The notes below the pieces were generated by a model. That model was not told the origin of the DNA and made no database searches. It saw only the letters and a program-made list of their open reading frames with translations. Below, one piece after another: positions 42,170-50,835 of a DNA stretch of 64,000 nucleotides; the first letter of the stretch is position 1, and every line of letters begins with the position of its first letter. Origin of the DNA: Algibacter marinivivus (GTDB lineage: Bacteria; Bacteroidota; Bacteroidia; Flavobacteriales; Flavobacteriaceae); assembly GCF_003143755.1 (NCBI RefSeq), contig NZ_QFRI01000002.1:543953-607952 (forward strand). Reading direction: 5' to 3'. Both the position numbers and the translations under genes were made by a program.

Positions 42170-43483
42170 ATGAAAACTATAGATAAAATACCAACTTCAA
42201 AAATACAACGTGCAACCAAATTGGTTTCTACGGGTGCAAAAGTTGGTGTAAATTATTTAAAATATTACGGCGATAAAATTGTAAATACTGAAGACGAGGC
42301 CAAAGCACGTCTCAATAAAAACAACGCTTCAGATATTTATGATGGTCTAAAACAATTAAAAGGGAGCGCCTTAAAAGTGGCACAAATGTTAAGTATGGAA
42401 AAAAGCATATTGCCACAGGCTTATGTTGAAAAATTCTCTTTAGCACAATTTTCAGTACCGCCATTGTCTGCGCCACTAGTAATAAAAACATTCAAAAAAT
42501 ATTTTGGAAAACATCCAAATGACATATTCGATACTTTTAACGCAACTTCTGTAAACGCTGCTAGCATCGGTCAAGTGCATATAGCAACTAAGAATGGGAA
42601 AAAACTTGCTGTGAAAATCCAATATCCGGGAGTTGCGGAGAGTATTGCTTCAGATTTAGCTATGGTTAAGCCTATAGCAATGAGTATGTTTAACATTAAA
42701 GGAAAAGACTCTGATAAATACTTTAAAGAAGTAGAAAATAAACTGGTTGAGGAAACAAACTATGTGTTGGAAATGAAGCAAAGCAAAGAAATTGCTTTAG
42801 CTTGTTCTCATATTTCCAATCTAGAGTTTCCAAAATATTATGAGGAGTTTTCATCTGAACGTATCATCACTATGGATTATATGGATGGTGAACATCTTTC
42901 TGAATTTACAGCATACAATACAAATCAAGATATTGCAAACAAATTAGGGCAAGCCCTCTGGGACTTCTATATGTACCAAATTCATAATTTGAAAAAAGTA
43001 CATGCAGACCCACACCCAGGAAATTTTTTAGTAAATGAAAAAGGAAAATTAATAGCGTTAGATTTCGGGTGTATGAAAACCATTCCTATGGCATTTTATA
43101 CACCCTATTTCGAATTAGCCAAACCAGAAAATATCAATAATCAGGACTATTTTGTTAAAAAACTCTATGAGTTAGAAATATTACGTGAAGATGACTCTGA
43201 AGAAGAATTAGCCTTTTTTACTGCCATGTTTCATGAGATGTTGAGCCTATTTACACAACCATTTCATCAAGATACTTTCGATTTTTCTGATGCTGAATTC
43301 TTTGGAAAAATTGCAGAGTTAGGAGAGCGCTATTCAAAAAGCACAGATTTAAAGAAGATGAATGGTAACCGTGGTTCCAAACATTTTATTTATATCAATA
43401 GAACCTTCTTTGGGTTATATAATTTAATGTTCGATTTAAAAGCAGAAAACATCAAAATCAACAATTATTTAAAATTGTCATAA
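42170..43483 (+). CDS. AarF/ABC1/UbiB family atypical kinase
   Basis: The 437-residue protein has the ABC1 kinase-like fold. The family KxGQ motif reads KVAQM (near residues 67-71), the alanine-rich nucleotide loop is AASIGQVH (near 124-131), the VAIK-type lysine is in VKIQYPG (near 147), the catalytic loop is HADPHPGNF (near 278-286) and the metal motif is LDFG (near 296-299). ABC1 proteins regulate quinone or other isoprenoid lipids, and plant and cyanobacterial members are linked to photo-oxidative stress. Flavobacteria use menaquinone, so a classic ubiquinone role is unlikely. The Gly-to-Ala change in KxGQ is a visible oddity. Confidence 0.9.
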   Translation: MKTIDKIPTSKIQRATKLVSTGAKVGVNYLKYYGDKIVNTEDEAKARLNKNNASDIYDGLKQLKGSALKVAQMLSMEKSILPQAYVEKFSLAQFSVPPLSAPLVIKTFKKYFGKHPNDIFDTFNATSVNAASIGQVHIATKNGKKLAVKIQYPGVAESIASDLAMVKPIAMSMFNIKGKDSDKYFKEVENKLVEETNYVLEMKQSKEIALACSHISNLEFPKYYEEFSSERIITMDYMDGEHLSEFTAYNTNQDIANKLGQALWDFYMYQIHNLKKVHADPHPGNFLVNEKGKLIALDFGCMKTIPMAFYTPYFELAKPENINNQDYFVKKLYELEILREDDSEEELAFFTAMFHEMLSLFTQPFHQDTFDFSDAEFFGKIAELGERYSKSTDLKKMNGNRGSKHFIYINRTFFGLYNLMFDLKAENIKINNYLKLS

Positions 43484-43484
43484 G

Positions 43485-44117
43485 ATGAAACACTTTAGTG
43501 AGGCAGATATTAAGAATTTAGACCATATCTATAAAATCAATTTGATTAATAGTTGTTCAGGCTACAAGTCTGCAAATTTAATTGGTACTGTTTCAGAAGA
43601 TGGCATCGAGAATGTTGCGGTGTTTAGTTCTGTAACTCACATTGGTTCAAGTCCTGCTATGTTGGGTTTCTTTTTAAGACCAACTACAGTTATTAGAAAC
43701 ACCTATGATAATATAAAAGCTTCCGGGTTTTATACCATAAATCATATTCACAAAAACATCATAAGTGATGCACATCACACCTCTGCAAAATATAAAAGTG
43801 AGATTTCAGAATTTGATGTTACCAATCTAAACCCAGAATACAAACCAAAATTTCAAGCACCTTTTGTGAAAAACGCCCCCGTTCAATTGGGAATGCAATA
43901 CGTTGAAGAATACGATATTAAAACAAATAATACCATTTTAGTGGTTGGTAAAATAGTGGGGTTGTATGTAAACGATAACCTTATTGAAGATGATGGCTTT
44001 ATCAACTTGTCAAAAGCTGAAGTCGCAGCTATTAATGGATTAGATGGTTATGCGGTAGCAGAAACTAAAACACGCTTTGGTTACCAAAGACCAAAAGCGT
44101 TAATACAACAGTCATGA
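43485..44117 (+). CDS. Flavin reductase-like FMN-binding split-barrel protein
   Basis: The 210-residue protein matches the flavin reductase domain of the FMN-binding split-barrel fold: SANLIGTVSEDGIENVAVFSS (about residues 28-48), PAMLGFFLRPTTVIRNTYDNI near 64-84, and the SGFYTINHI segment. Members reduce flavins with NAD(P)H or bind FMN tightly. In a cluster with four FAD enzymes, a role in flavin supply or reduction is plausible but inferred. It starts 1 base after the AarF stop and its end overlaps the next gene by 4 bases. Confidence 0.85.
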   Translation: MKHFSEADIKNLDHIYKINLINSCSGYKSANLIGTVSEDGIENVAVFSSVTHIGSSPAMLGFFLRPTTVIRNTYDNIKASGFYTINHIHKNIISDAHHTSAKYKSEISEFDVTNLNPEYKPKFQAPFVKNAPVQLGMQYVEEYDIKTNNTILVVGKIVGLYVNDNLIEDDGFINLSKAEVAAINGLDGYAVAETKTRFGYQRPKALIQQS

Positions 44118-45583
44118 ATATACTCGTAACAGGTGCAACTGGCTATATAGGCAAACGTTTAATTCCTTTTCTATTGAATGAAGGACATACTGTTATTTGT
44201 GTTGTTCGAGATAGATTAAGAGCAGAAAAGAGTTATTTTGAAGATGAAAATGTATATGTTATTGAAGCTGATTTTTTAAAACCTGAAACGCTTCAAAATA
44301 TTCCAAAGAAAATTGATGTTGCATATTACCTGATTCATTCTATGTCTAACTCTTCGAAGGATTTTGAAAGTTTAGAAGAGCGTTGTGCTATAAATTTCAA
44401 AAACTATATAGAAACTACCGATGTAAAACAAGTTATTTACTTAAGCGGTATCACTAATGAAGATAAGCTCTCTAAGCATTTACAATCCCGGAAAAATGTT
44501 GAAGACAAACTTGCATCAGATAACTATGCGCTTACCATTTTTAAAGCTGGTATTATTGTAGGCTCTGGCAGTTCTTCTTTTGAAATTATAAGAGATTTAG
44601 TAGAAAAATTACCATTTATGATTGCTCCAAAATGGCTGAATACAAAAACGCAACCATTGGCAGTTAGAGACGTTCTAGGGTTCTTATCTAAAGCAGCAGG
44701 CAATGAAGCAGTGTATAATGAAACCTATGATGTTTTTGGACCAGAAGTGATTACCTATAAAGATATGTTACTACAATTTGCTGAAGTTAGGGGCTTAAAA
44801 CGGTACATATTAACAGTGCCTGTGATGACGCCTAAATTGTCTTCTTACTGGCTATATTTTGTAACATCCACCTCATACAAATTAGCATCGTCTTTAGTGG
44901 ATAGTATGGGGATTCAAATCATAGGAAAAGAAAGTGATATTAATGCATTATTAGAGGTTAATCCAATAACCTATAAAGAAGCAGTTGCACTAGCTTTTGA
45001 AAAAATTGAGCAGAATAGTATTGTTTCCAGTTGGAAAGACTCTATGGTAAGTAGCGGCAGACTTAGAAATAATTTACATAAATATGTGAATGTACCTAAG
45101 TTTGGTTGTTTTAAAGATTACAAAGAACGCTATGTGATTGATACCAAGGAAACCATTGAAAAAATATGGAGTATTGGCGGTACTAATGGCTGGTATTATG
45201 GCACCATCTTATGGCGTATTAGAGGCTATATCGATAAACTTTTTGGCGGTATTGGTTTAAGACGAGGACGTACAAACCCAACTGAGTTGAAAGCAGGTGA
45301 TGCTTTAGATTTTTGGCGTGTTATTTTTGCCAATAAATCCCAACAAAAACTACTGCTTTATGCAGAAATGCGCTTACCTGGAGAGGCTTGGTTAGAATTT
45401 AAAATAGAAGACAATAAATTAAAACAAACAGCAACTTTTAGACCTCGCGGACTTTGGGGTAGATTATACTGGTACACTGTACTTCCCTTCCATGGATTTA
45501 TTTTTTCTGGAATGATTAATAAACTTGTTAAAGTTGAGTCACAAAAAGCAACATTTACCACAGAAAACGTGTCTAATTTGTAA
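44114..45583 (+). CDS. NAD(P)-binding SDR with C-terminal DUF2867
   Basis: The 489-residue protein has an atypical short-chain dehydrogenase N-terminal half ([40 protein letters not shown]) of about 300 residues. The C-terminal DUF2867 domain (about 320-480: [28 protein letters not shown] and [32 protein letters not shown]) is related to SRPBCC-like lipid-binding folds. The substrate is unknown. Its ATG overlaps the preceding stop by 4 bases, and its last 50 bases overlap the DUF2256 gene. Confidence 0.87.
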   Translation: MNILVTGATGYIGKRLIPFLLNEGHTVICVVRDRLRAEKSYFEDENVYVIEADFLKPETLQNIPKKIDVAYYLIHSMSNSSKDFESLEERCAINFKNYIETTDVKQVIYLSGITNEDKLSKHLQSRKNVEDKLASDNYALTIFKAGIIVGSGSSSFEIIRDLVEKLPFMIAPKWLNTKTQPLAVRDVLGFLSKAAGNEAVYNETYDVFGPEVITYKDMLLQFAEVRGLKRYILTVPVMTPKLSSYWLYFVTSTSYKLASSLVDSMGIQIIGKESDINALLEVNPITYKEAVALAFEKIEQNSIVSSWKDSMVSSGRLRNNLHKYVNVPKFGCFKDYKERYVIDTKETIEKIWSIGGTNGWYYGTILWRIRGYIDKLFGGIGLRRGRTNPTELKAGDALDFWRVIFANKSQQKLLLYAEMRLPGEAWLEFKIEDNKLKQTATFRPRGLWGRLYWYTVLPFHGFIFSGMINKLVKVESQKATFTTENVSNL

Positions 45584-45680
45584 ACGCCCTTTCGCATGGA
45601 GAAAGAAATGGGAAAAGAATTGGGAACATGTAAAATATTGTAGTGAACGATGCAGGAGAAACAAAACAATATCGGCTTAG
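45534..45680 (+). CDS. DUF2256 zinc-ribbon protein (48 residues)
   Basis: A 48-codon frame starts with TTG at 45534 and reads [17 protein letters not shown], then [19 protein letters not shown] and SERCRRNK. This is the full DUF2256 signature, including a CxxC at residues 13 and 16 and CxxxC at 36 and 40, which should bind one zinc ion. It overlaps the end of the upstream SDR gene by 50 bases and the start of the Cry-DASH gene by 31 bases in different frames. The family is frequently encoded beside cryptochromes and photolyases; its function is unknown. There is no ATG in frame, so TTG is the only plausible start that keeps the conserved HKKQHLP beginning. Confidence 0.9.
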   Translation: MSHKKQHLPQKTCLICKRPFAWRKKWEKNWEHVKYCSERCRRNKTISA

Positions 45681-46960
45681 TATGGTTTAGAAACGATTTA
45701 AGAGTTGAAGATAATACCGTTTTAAACCAAGCCATTAAAAACCATAAACACGTTATTGCAGTTTACTGTTTTGACCCAAGGCATTTTGAAATGGACAAGT
45801 TTGGTTTCAAAAAAACGGAACAATTTAGAGCCAAGTTTTTAATTGAAACTATACATGATTTAAAAAAAAATTTAAAGGCTTTAAATATTGACTTGCTCGT
45901 TTATATAGAAAAACCTGAAATAGCTATTAAAGCTATCATTGAAACTTTCAATATTAATAGTGTTTACCTTCAAAAGGAATGGACAACCGAAGAATCATCA
46001 GTATTTCAAAATGTAAAATCCGCTTTATCACATACTATCTTATTTAAAGGCTATTTTGATCAATTTCTATTTCATCCAAAAGATATTGATATGTCTTTTT
46101 CTGAAATCCCGAAAGTGTTTACTAATTTCAGAAAGCATATTGAGAAACAGAGTAAAGTAAGATTTTCTGTTGAAAATAACGAAATCAAAAATAATATCTC
46201 ATCTGAAAACAACACACAAATACCTACGCTTAAAGATTTAGGTTTTGAAGATTTTGAAGCTCATCCTAATACTGCTTTTCCATTTAAAGGCGGAGAAACA
46301 AACGCTATAGAGAGGTTACAGCATTATTTTTTTGAAACAAAAAAACTTGGGTTTTACAAAAAGACAAGAAATGGTTTAATTGGAAAAGACTACAGCTCAA
46401 AATTTTCGCCTTGGTTAGCAAATGGTAGTATTTCAGCTAGAACCATTTATTGGCAAGTGAAACAATTTGAAAAAGAACATTATAAAAATCAATCCACATA
46501 TTGGCTCATTTTTGAATTAATCTGGCGCGATTATTTTAAATACATTTCGCTAAAACATGGAAGTAATATCTTCAAAATTGGTGGCATTCTTCAAAAAGAT
46601 TACGAGTGGAAGAATGATAAAAATGTAATTCAAAAATGGATTAATGGAGAAACAAAATCGGCTTTTGTAAATGCCAATATGATTGAACTAAAAAAAACAG
46701 GCTGGATGAGTAATAGAGGGAGACAAAACGTAGCCTCTTATTTTGCAAAAGACCTTAAACTAGATTGGAGAATTGGTGCTGCTTATTTTGAGTCAATGCT
46801 TATTGACTATGATGTACATAGCAATTATGGTAATTGGTTGTATGTGTCTGGTGTTGGTAACGACCCCAGAGATAGAAAGTTTAATGTGAATTTACAGACT
46901 GAACGTTATGATTCGTCTGGTAAATTTCAAAATTTATGGTTACAAGAAACCTTATTTTAA
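45650..46960 (+). CDS. Cryptochrome DASH
   Basis: The 436-residue protein starts with the antenna-domain motif [13 protein letters not shown] (residues 10-22). The FAD domain shows [36 protein letters not shown] (near 350-372) and [27 protein letters not shown] (near 386-412), the last being characteristic of the DASH group. DASH proteins repair cyclobutane dimers in single-stranded or looped DNA and may also signal light. The asparagine that faces the flavin N5 is kept (SNYGNW). Its start overlaps the DUF2256 gene, and the next photolyase gene begins directly after its stop. Confidence 0.93.
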   Translation: MQEKQNNIGLVWFRNDLRVEDNTVLNQAIKNHKHVIAVYCFDPRHFEMDKFGFKKTEQFRAKFLIETIHDLKKNLKALNIDLLVYIEKPEIAIKAIIETFNINSVYLQKEWTTEESSVFQNVKSALSHTILFKGYFDQFLFHPKDIDMSFSEIPKVFTNFRKHIEKQSKVRFSVENNEIKNNISSENNTQIPTLKDLGFEDFEAHPNTAFPFKGGETNAIERLQHYFFETKKLGFYKKTRNGLIGKDYSSKFSPWLANGSISARTIYWQVKQFEKEHYKNQSTYWLIFELIWRDYFKYISLKHGSNIFKIGGILQKDYEWKNDKNVIQKWINGETKSAFVNANMIELKKTGWMSNRGRQNVASYFAKDLKLDWRIGAAYFESMLIDYDVHSNYGNWLYVSGVGNDPRDRKFNVNLQTERYDSSGKFQNLWLQETLF

Positions 46961-48493
46961 ATGAAAATACTTAGGCTCATATTAGGTGATCAACTGAACA
47001 TCAAACACTCGTGGTTTAAGGAAACAAACGATGCTATTATGTATTGCATGTTTGAAATGCGTCAAGAAACAGACTATGTAGCCCATCATATTCAAAAGGT
47101 TATCGGTTTTTTTGCTGCAATGCGTGAGTTTTCAAAAGACATGAAGAGCAAAGACCACAAGGTTATTTATTTAAAAATTAATGATGAAGATAACACTCAA
47201 AGTCTTGCCGATAATCTTTCATTTTTAATAAAGAAGCTTGAGATTGAAACTTTTGAATACATCTATCCTGATGAGTATAGATTAGATGAACAATTACATA
47301 CATTCTGTAAATCATTATCCATCCCCTCAAAAGTAGTTTCGGCAGAACATTTTTATACAAAACGTGAAGATTTAAGCAATTTCTTCAAAGGCAAAAAGCA
47401 ATATCTCATGGAAAACTTCTATAGAGACATGCGTAAAAAGTACAATATCTTAATGATTGCCAATCAACCTGAAGGTGGTAAATGGAACTACGATAAAAGC
47501 AACAGAAATAAATGGAAAGGCGATGTTGAAATCCCAAATTACAAACTATTTAAAAATGATGTTTCAGAAATAGCAAAAGACATAGAAAACACTAAAATTA
47601 AAACCATTGGAACCTTTGAAACCAAAACATTCTCCTACCCTATTTCTCGTACTCAAGCCTTAGAACAGCTCAAATATTTTTGCGAACATCTGCTAATTCA
47701 TTTTGGCGATTATCAAGATGCTATGCATACTGATGAAGACTATTTATTTCATTCACGATTATCATTTGCAATGAATTTAAAACTCATTTCTCCAAAAGAC
47801 ATTGTAACTACAATAATGAATTATTATAGGAAACATGGAGAACACATCAACATCTCTCAAGTAGAAGGTTTTATTAGACAAATAATTGGCTGGCGGGAAT
47901 ATATGCGTGGAATGTATTGGACATTTATGCCTGAATACAAAACTAAAAACGAACTCGAAAATCATAATAAACTACCCGACTTTTTCTGGACAGGTAATAC
48001 CAAAATGAATTGTTTAAAACACGCCATTACTAATTCTCTGGACAATGGTTATGCACACCACATTCAACGTTTGATGATTACTGGAAACTACGCTCTTTTA
48101 ACACAAACTAATCCAGACGAAGTTGATGCTTGGTATTTGGGTATTTATGTAGATGCAATAGAGTGGGTTCAACTTACCAATACTAGAGGTATGAGTCAAT
48201 TTGCTGATGGTGGTAAAATTGCAACAAAACCTTATGTGTCTTCAGGGTCATACATCAATAAAATGAGCAATTATTGTTCGGGTTGCCATTACAACAAAAG
48301 CAAGAAATTAGAAGACGATGCATGTCCGTTTAACAGCCTATACTGGAATTTTTTAGATGAAAAACGCGAATATTTAGGAAATAACTTCAGAATGGGGATG
48401 ATGTATAATTTACTTGATAAGATGGATAAAACCGAACTACAAAATATAAAAGAAAAAGCGCAACATATCATAGCAAATCAGGATGACTACTAA
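46961..48493 (+). CDS. Iron-sulfur bacterial cryptochrome/photolyase (PhrB-type, 6-4 photolyase)
   Basis: The 510-residue protein matches the FeS-BCP group: ILGDQLNIKHSWF at the start, VEGFIRQIIGWREYMRGMYW near 304-323 and a C-terminal iron-sulfur region. Four cysteines stand at residues 351 (KMNCLK), 439 and 442 (YCSGC) and 455 (DACPFN), the same spacing as the 4Fe-4S ligands of Agrobacterium PhrB. PhrB-type enzymes repair (6-4) photoproducts and use a ribityllumazine antenna instead of folate. The gene begins at the first base after the Cry-DASH stop, and its end overlaps the next gene by 11 bases. Confidence 0.93.
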   Translation: MKILRLILGDQLNIKHSWFKETNDAIMYCMFEMRQETDYVAHHIQKVIGFFAAMREFSKDMKSKDHKVIYLKINDEDNTQSLADNLSFLIKKLEIETFEYIYPDEYRLDEQLHTFCKSLSIPSKVVSAEHFYTKREDLSNFFKGKKQYLMENFYRDMRKKYNILMIANQPEGGKWNYDKSNRNKWKGDVEIPNYKLFKNDVSEIAKDIENTKIKTIGTFETKTFSYPISRTQALEQLKYFCEHLLIHFGDYQDAMHTDEDYLFHSRLSFAMNLKLISPKDIVTTIMNYYRKHGEHINISQVEGFIRQIIGWREYMRGMYWTFMPEYKTKNELENHNKLPDFFWTGNTKMNCLKHAITNSLDNGYAHHIQRLMITGNYALLTQTNPDEVDAWYLGIYVDAIEWVQLTNTRGMSQFADGGKIATKPYVSSGSYINKMSNYCSGCHYNKSKKLEDDACPFNSLYWNFLDEKREYLGNNFRMGMMYNLLDKMDKTELQNIKEKAQHIIANQDDY

Positions 48494-49964
48494 ACCACAA
48501 ATACATATAGTTTGGTTGAAGCGTGATTTACGCCTTCAGGATAATGAAGCCATTTTTAATGCGCTAAAATCTAAAAAAACTGTACTTCTATTATATTGTT
48601 TTGAACCCTTACTTATCAATGATCCTCATTATAGCAAACGCCATTGGAATTTTATAAAAGAATCCATTTTAGATTTAAATAAAACGCTAGAAACCCACAA
48701 CTCTAAAATACTTGCTATTCAGTCTGATATTATCGCCGCAATTAATCAATTACAAAATCATTATAGTATTTCAGACATCTATTCACATCAAGAAACAGGC
48801 ATTTTAACAACTTTTGAACGTGATAAAAATTTTAAGCGATATTGTAAAAACAATCTAATTAATTGGCACGAAAACGTAAACAATGGTGTTCAAAGAGGGT
48901 TAAAAAACAGAGATAGTTGGAATAAAATGGTAGATGCTTTTTATGCCCTAGAACCATTACCATTTAATCCTAGTGAAAATCAATTATTATCTATTCAAGA
49001 TATTACTATTTTAGAACAAAACTTCAATCTTCCAGAGTTAAAAACACCTGAGCAGACCCCATTTCAAAAAGGCGGACGCACTATGGGGCTTAGATATTTA
49101 AAATCGTTTTTTGAGGGTCGTTATCAAAATTACATGTTCAATATTTCTAAACCAGAACAAGCAAGAACAAGCTGCAGTAGAATTTCGCCATACATTGCTT
49201 GGGGTAATTTATCAGTAAGAGAAGTGTATCATCTGGCCTATCATTTAAAGAAAACATCAAAACACAAAAAAGCTTTAGAAGCCTTTATGTCTCGTTTACG
49301 TTGGCAAACGCATTTTATTCAAAAGTTTGAAATGGAACACACCATGGAAGAAGCTAGCGTAAATAAGGGGTTTCATAAATTAAAAAAAGCCATTTCAAAA
49401 CAATACCAAATAGCTTGGAAAACAGGACAAACAGGCTACCCACTAGTTGATGCCTGTATGCGTTGTTTGAATGAAACAGGTTATTTAAATTTTAGAATGC
49501 GTGCTTTAGTGGTTTCTTTTTTTACACATAATCTTTGGCAACCATGGCAAGAAGCTACTACACACCTTTCACAAATGTTTTTGGATTTTGAACCTGGAAT
49601 CCACTTTCCACAACTGCAAATGCAGGCTGGAGAAACTGGAACAAACATGTTACGCATATATAATCCTGTTAAGAACAGTTTGGAACACGACCCTGATGCT
49701 ATATTCATTAAGAAGTGGGCTCCAGAATTAAAACATTTGGACACACCTTTTGTGCACGAGCCTTATTTAATGACAGACATGGAACAACAATTCTATAATT
49801 TCAAATTAGGTGTTGATTATCCAAATCCGATTGTAGATATAGAAACAACAAGAAAAAAGGCAGGAGATACACTCTGGAATCTCAGAAAAAACAAAACTGT
49901 AATAAAAGAAAGTAAAAGAATACTCCAAAAACATACCCAAAGAAAACGTTCACCTAACACGTAA
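48483..49964 (+). CDS. Divergent cryptochrome/photolyase-family protein
   Basis: The 493-residue protein has the photolyase N-terminal domain (IVWLKRDLRLQDNEAIF, residues 9-25) and FAD domain (GGRTMGLRYLKSFF, RISPYIAWGNLSVREVY, LVDACMRCLNETGYLNFRMRALVVSF). The region that normally reads D-Y-D-x-A-S-N-x-G-N-W-Q-W instead reads DFEPGIHFPQLQM. In an ungapped alignment the flavin-facing Asn becomes His and the WQW pair becomes LQM. That argues for a changed photochemistry or a receptor-like role; DNA repair is uncertain. It ends the first unit of the cluster. Confidence 0.88.
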   Translation: MTTKPQIHIVWLKRDLRLQDNEAIFNALKSKKTVLLLYCFEPLLINDPHYSKRHWNFIKESILDLNKTLETHNSKILAIQSDIIAAINQLQNHYSISDIYSHQETGILTTFERDKNFKRYCKNNLINWHENVNNGVQRGLKNRDSWNKMVDAFYALEPLPFNPSENQLLSIQDITILEQNFNLPELKTPEQTPFQKGGRTMGLRYLKSFFEGRYQNYMFNISKPEQARTSCSRISPYIAWGNLSVREVYHLAYHLKKTSKHKKALEAFMSRLRWQTHFIQKFEMEHTMEEASVNKGFHKLKKAISKQYQIAWKTGQTGYPLVDACMRCLNETGYLNFRMRALVVSFFTHNLWQPWQEATTHLSQMFLDFEPGIHFPQLQMQAGETGTNMLRIYNPVKNSLEHDPDAIFIKKWAPELKHLDTPFVHEPYLMTDMEQQFYNFKLGVDYPNPIVDIETTRKKAGDTLWNLRKNKTVIKESKRILQKHTQRKRSPNT

Positions 49965-50023
49965 CTCTATAAATATCAAAAACTTAAACTAGCTATAAGT
50001 TTTATCAATACTATGATTTTATT

Positions 50024-50070
50024 TTTTGTTTAACTTTTTTTATAATAAGTTAAACATTTTGTATATTTGA
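50024..50070 (+). promoter_or_regulatory. Operator-promoter of the second half of the photolyase cluster
   Basis: This is the second copy of the element at 41444: the dyad TGTTTAAC (50027-50034) / GTTAAACA (50049-50056) with a 14-base spacer, then the perfect -7 box TATATTTG (50062-50069). A TTG that could begin the next frame overlaps the -7 box and cannot be the start if this promoter is used; the ATG at 50088 lies 18 bases after the box, as in the first copy. Confidence 0.7.
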
Positions 50071-50087
50071 AGTATCAAGTAATAAAA

Positions 50088-50516
50088 ATGATACTAGATA
50101 CTACATACCTCGACAAAAAACATAAACACCTATTAAGTGATTTAGTGGGTAGATCTTTCACTTTATTAGAGTCTTTGAAAATGAAAGGTATTGGTTCTAA
50201 ACGCATGATAATTGAAGATGTTAGCCCAAACTTACAATCTTACATGAATACAGTGTCAGACGCTAACTATGCAAATATAGAATTACGGAAAAATGGCATT
50301 TTACTATTCATAAATAAAGGATTACAAAATTTTACTTGGGCAATCCCTTACTATCAATTAGTTATTTACAAAACAAACGGAGCTAGTATTCATGCGCAAG
50401 GAAAATTTATTCACTTTAAAAACAATAAAACATTTAAAGAGAATAAGCGATTTTTTGAGAAAATGCTAGATGAAAAGATTAAATATGACGAACAGTATAA
50501 ATTTCAAAATATATGA
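50088..50516 (+). CDS. Unknown 142-residue protein, first gene of the second photolyase unit
   Basis: I do not recognise this family. The start is ATG 50088 (MILDTTYLDKKHKHLLSDLV); a longer frame from a TTG would begin inside the -7 box. The protein looks soluble and alpha/beta, with a middle part IELRKNGILLFINKGLQNF and YYQLVIYKTNGASIHAQGKF and a charged helical C-terminus (FKENKRFFEKMLDEKIKYDE). There are no cysteines or obvious cofactor motifs. It stands directly behind the shared operator-promoter and overlaps the TIGR03643 gene by 4 bases, the place often held by a regulator or by a gene central to the unit. Confidence 0.75.
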   Translation: MILDTTYLDKKHKHLLSDLVGRSFTLLESLKMKGIGSKRMIIEDVSPNLQSYMNTVSDANYANIELRKNGILLFINKGLQNFTWAIPYYQLVIYKTNGASIHAQGKFIHFKNNKTFKENKRFFEKMLDEKIKYDEQYKFQNI

Positions 50517-50785
50517 CTTTAACTGTTGAAGATATTGATAGAATTATAGAAATGGCTTGGGAAGACCGAACTACTTTTGAATCTATACATTTTCAATTTG
50601 GTTTAAAAGAGCAGGAAGTTATTGAATTAATGCGAAGAGAAATGAAACCTAGTAGTTTCAGAATGTGGCGCAAACGGGTTCAAGGGCGTTCCACAAAACA
50701 TGAAAAATTAAGAGTATTTGAAAAGGGACGCTTTAAATGTAGTAGACAGAAACAGATAACACACAATAAAATATCAAAACGTTAA
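50513..50785 (+). CDS. TIGR03643/DUF2805 family protein
   Basis: The 90-residue protein shows the full family signature: DIDRIIEMAWEDRTTFESI at residues 7-25, FGLKEQEVIELMRREMKPSS near 29-48 and RMWRKRVQGRSTKH near 50-63. The first 45 residues look like a helix-turn-helix; the tail is basic. The function is unknown. The family, like DUF2256, is commonly found next to photolyases and cryptochromes, so both markers occur in this cluster. It overlaps the previous gene by 4 bases and lies 50 bases before folE. Confidence 0.9.
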   Translation: MTLTVEDIDRIIEMAWEDRTTFESIHFQFGLKEQEVIELMRREMKPSSFRMWRKRVQGRSTKHEKLRVFEKGRFKCSRQKQITHNKISKR

Positions 50786-50835
50786 CGTGCTTTGATTGGT
50801 TGTAATAGATTAAGACAGCACATAAAAAAGAAGCT

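Noticed and set aside
45358-45735. 125-codon open frame on the minus strand
   Set aside because: It is antisense to the SDR, DUF2256 and Cry-DASH coding regions, all of which have clear family motifs.
50067-50087. TTG start for the 50.1-kb gene
   Set aside because: The TTG forms part of the -7 box TATATTTG, so it would lie upstream of the transcript start; ATG 50088 matches the spacing seen at the paired promoter.
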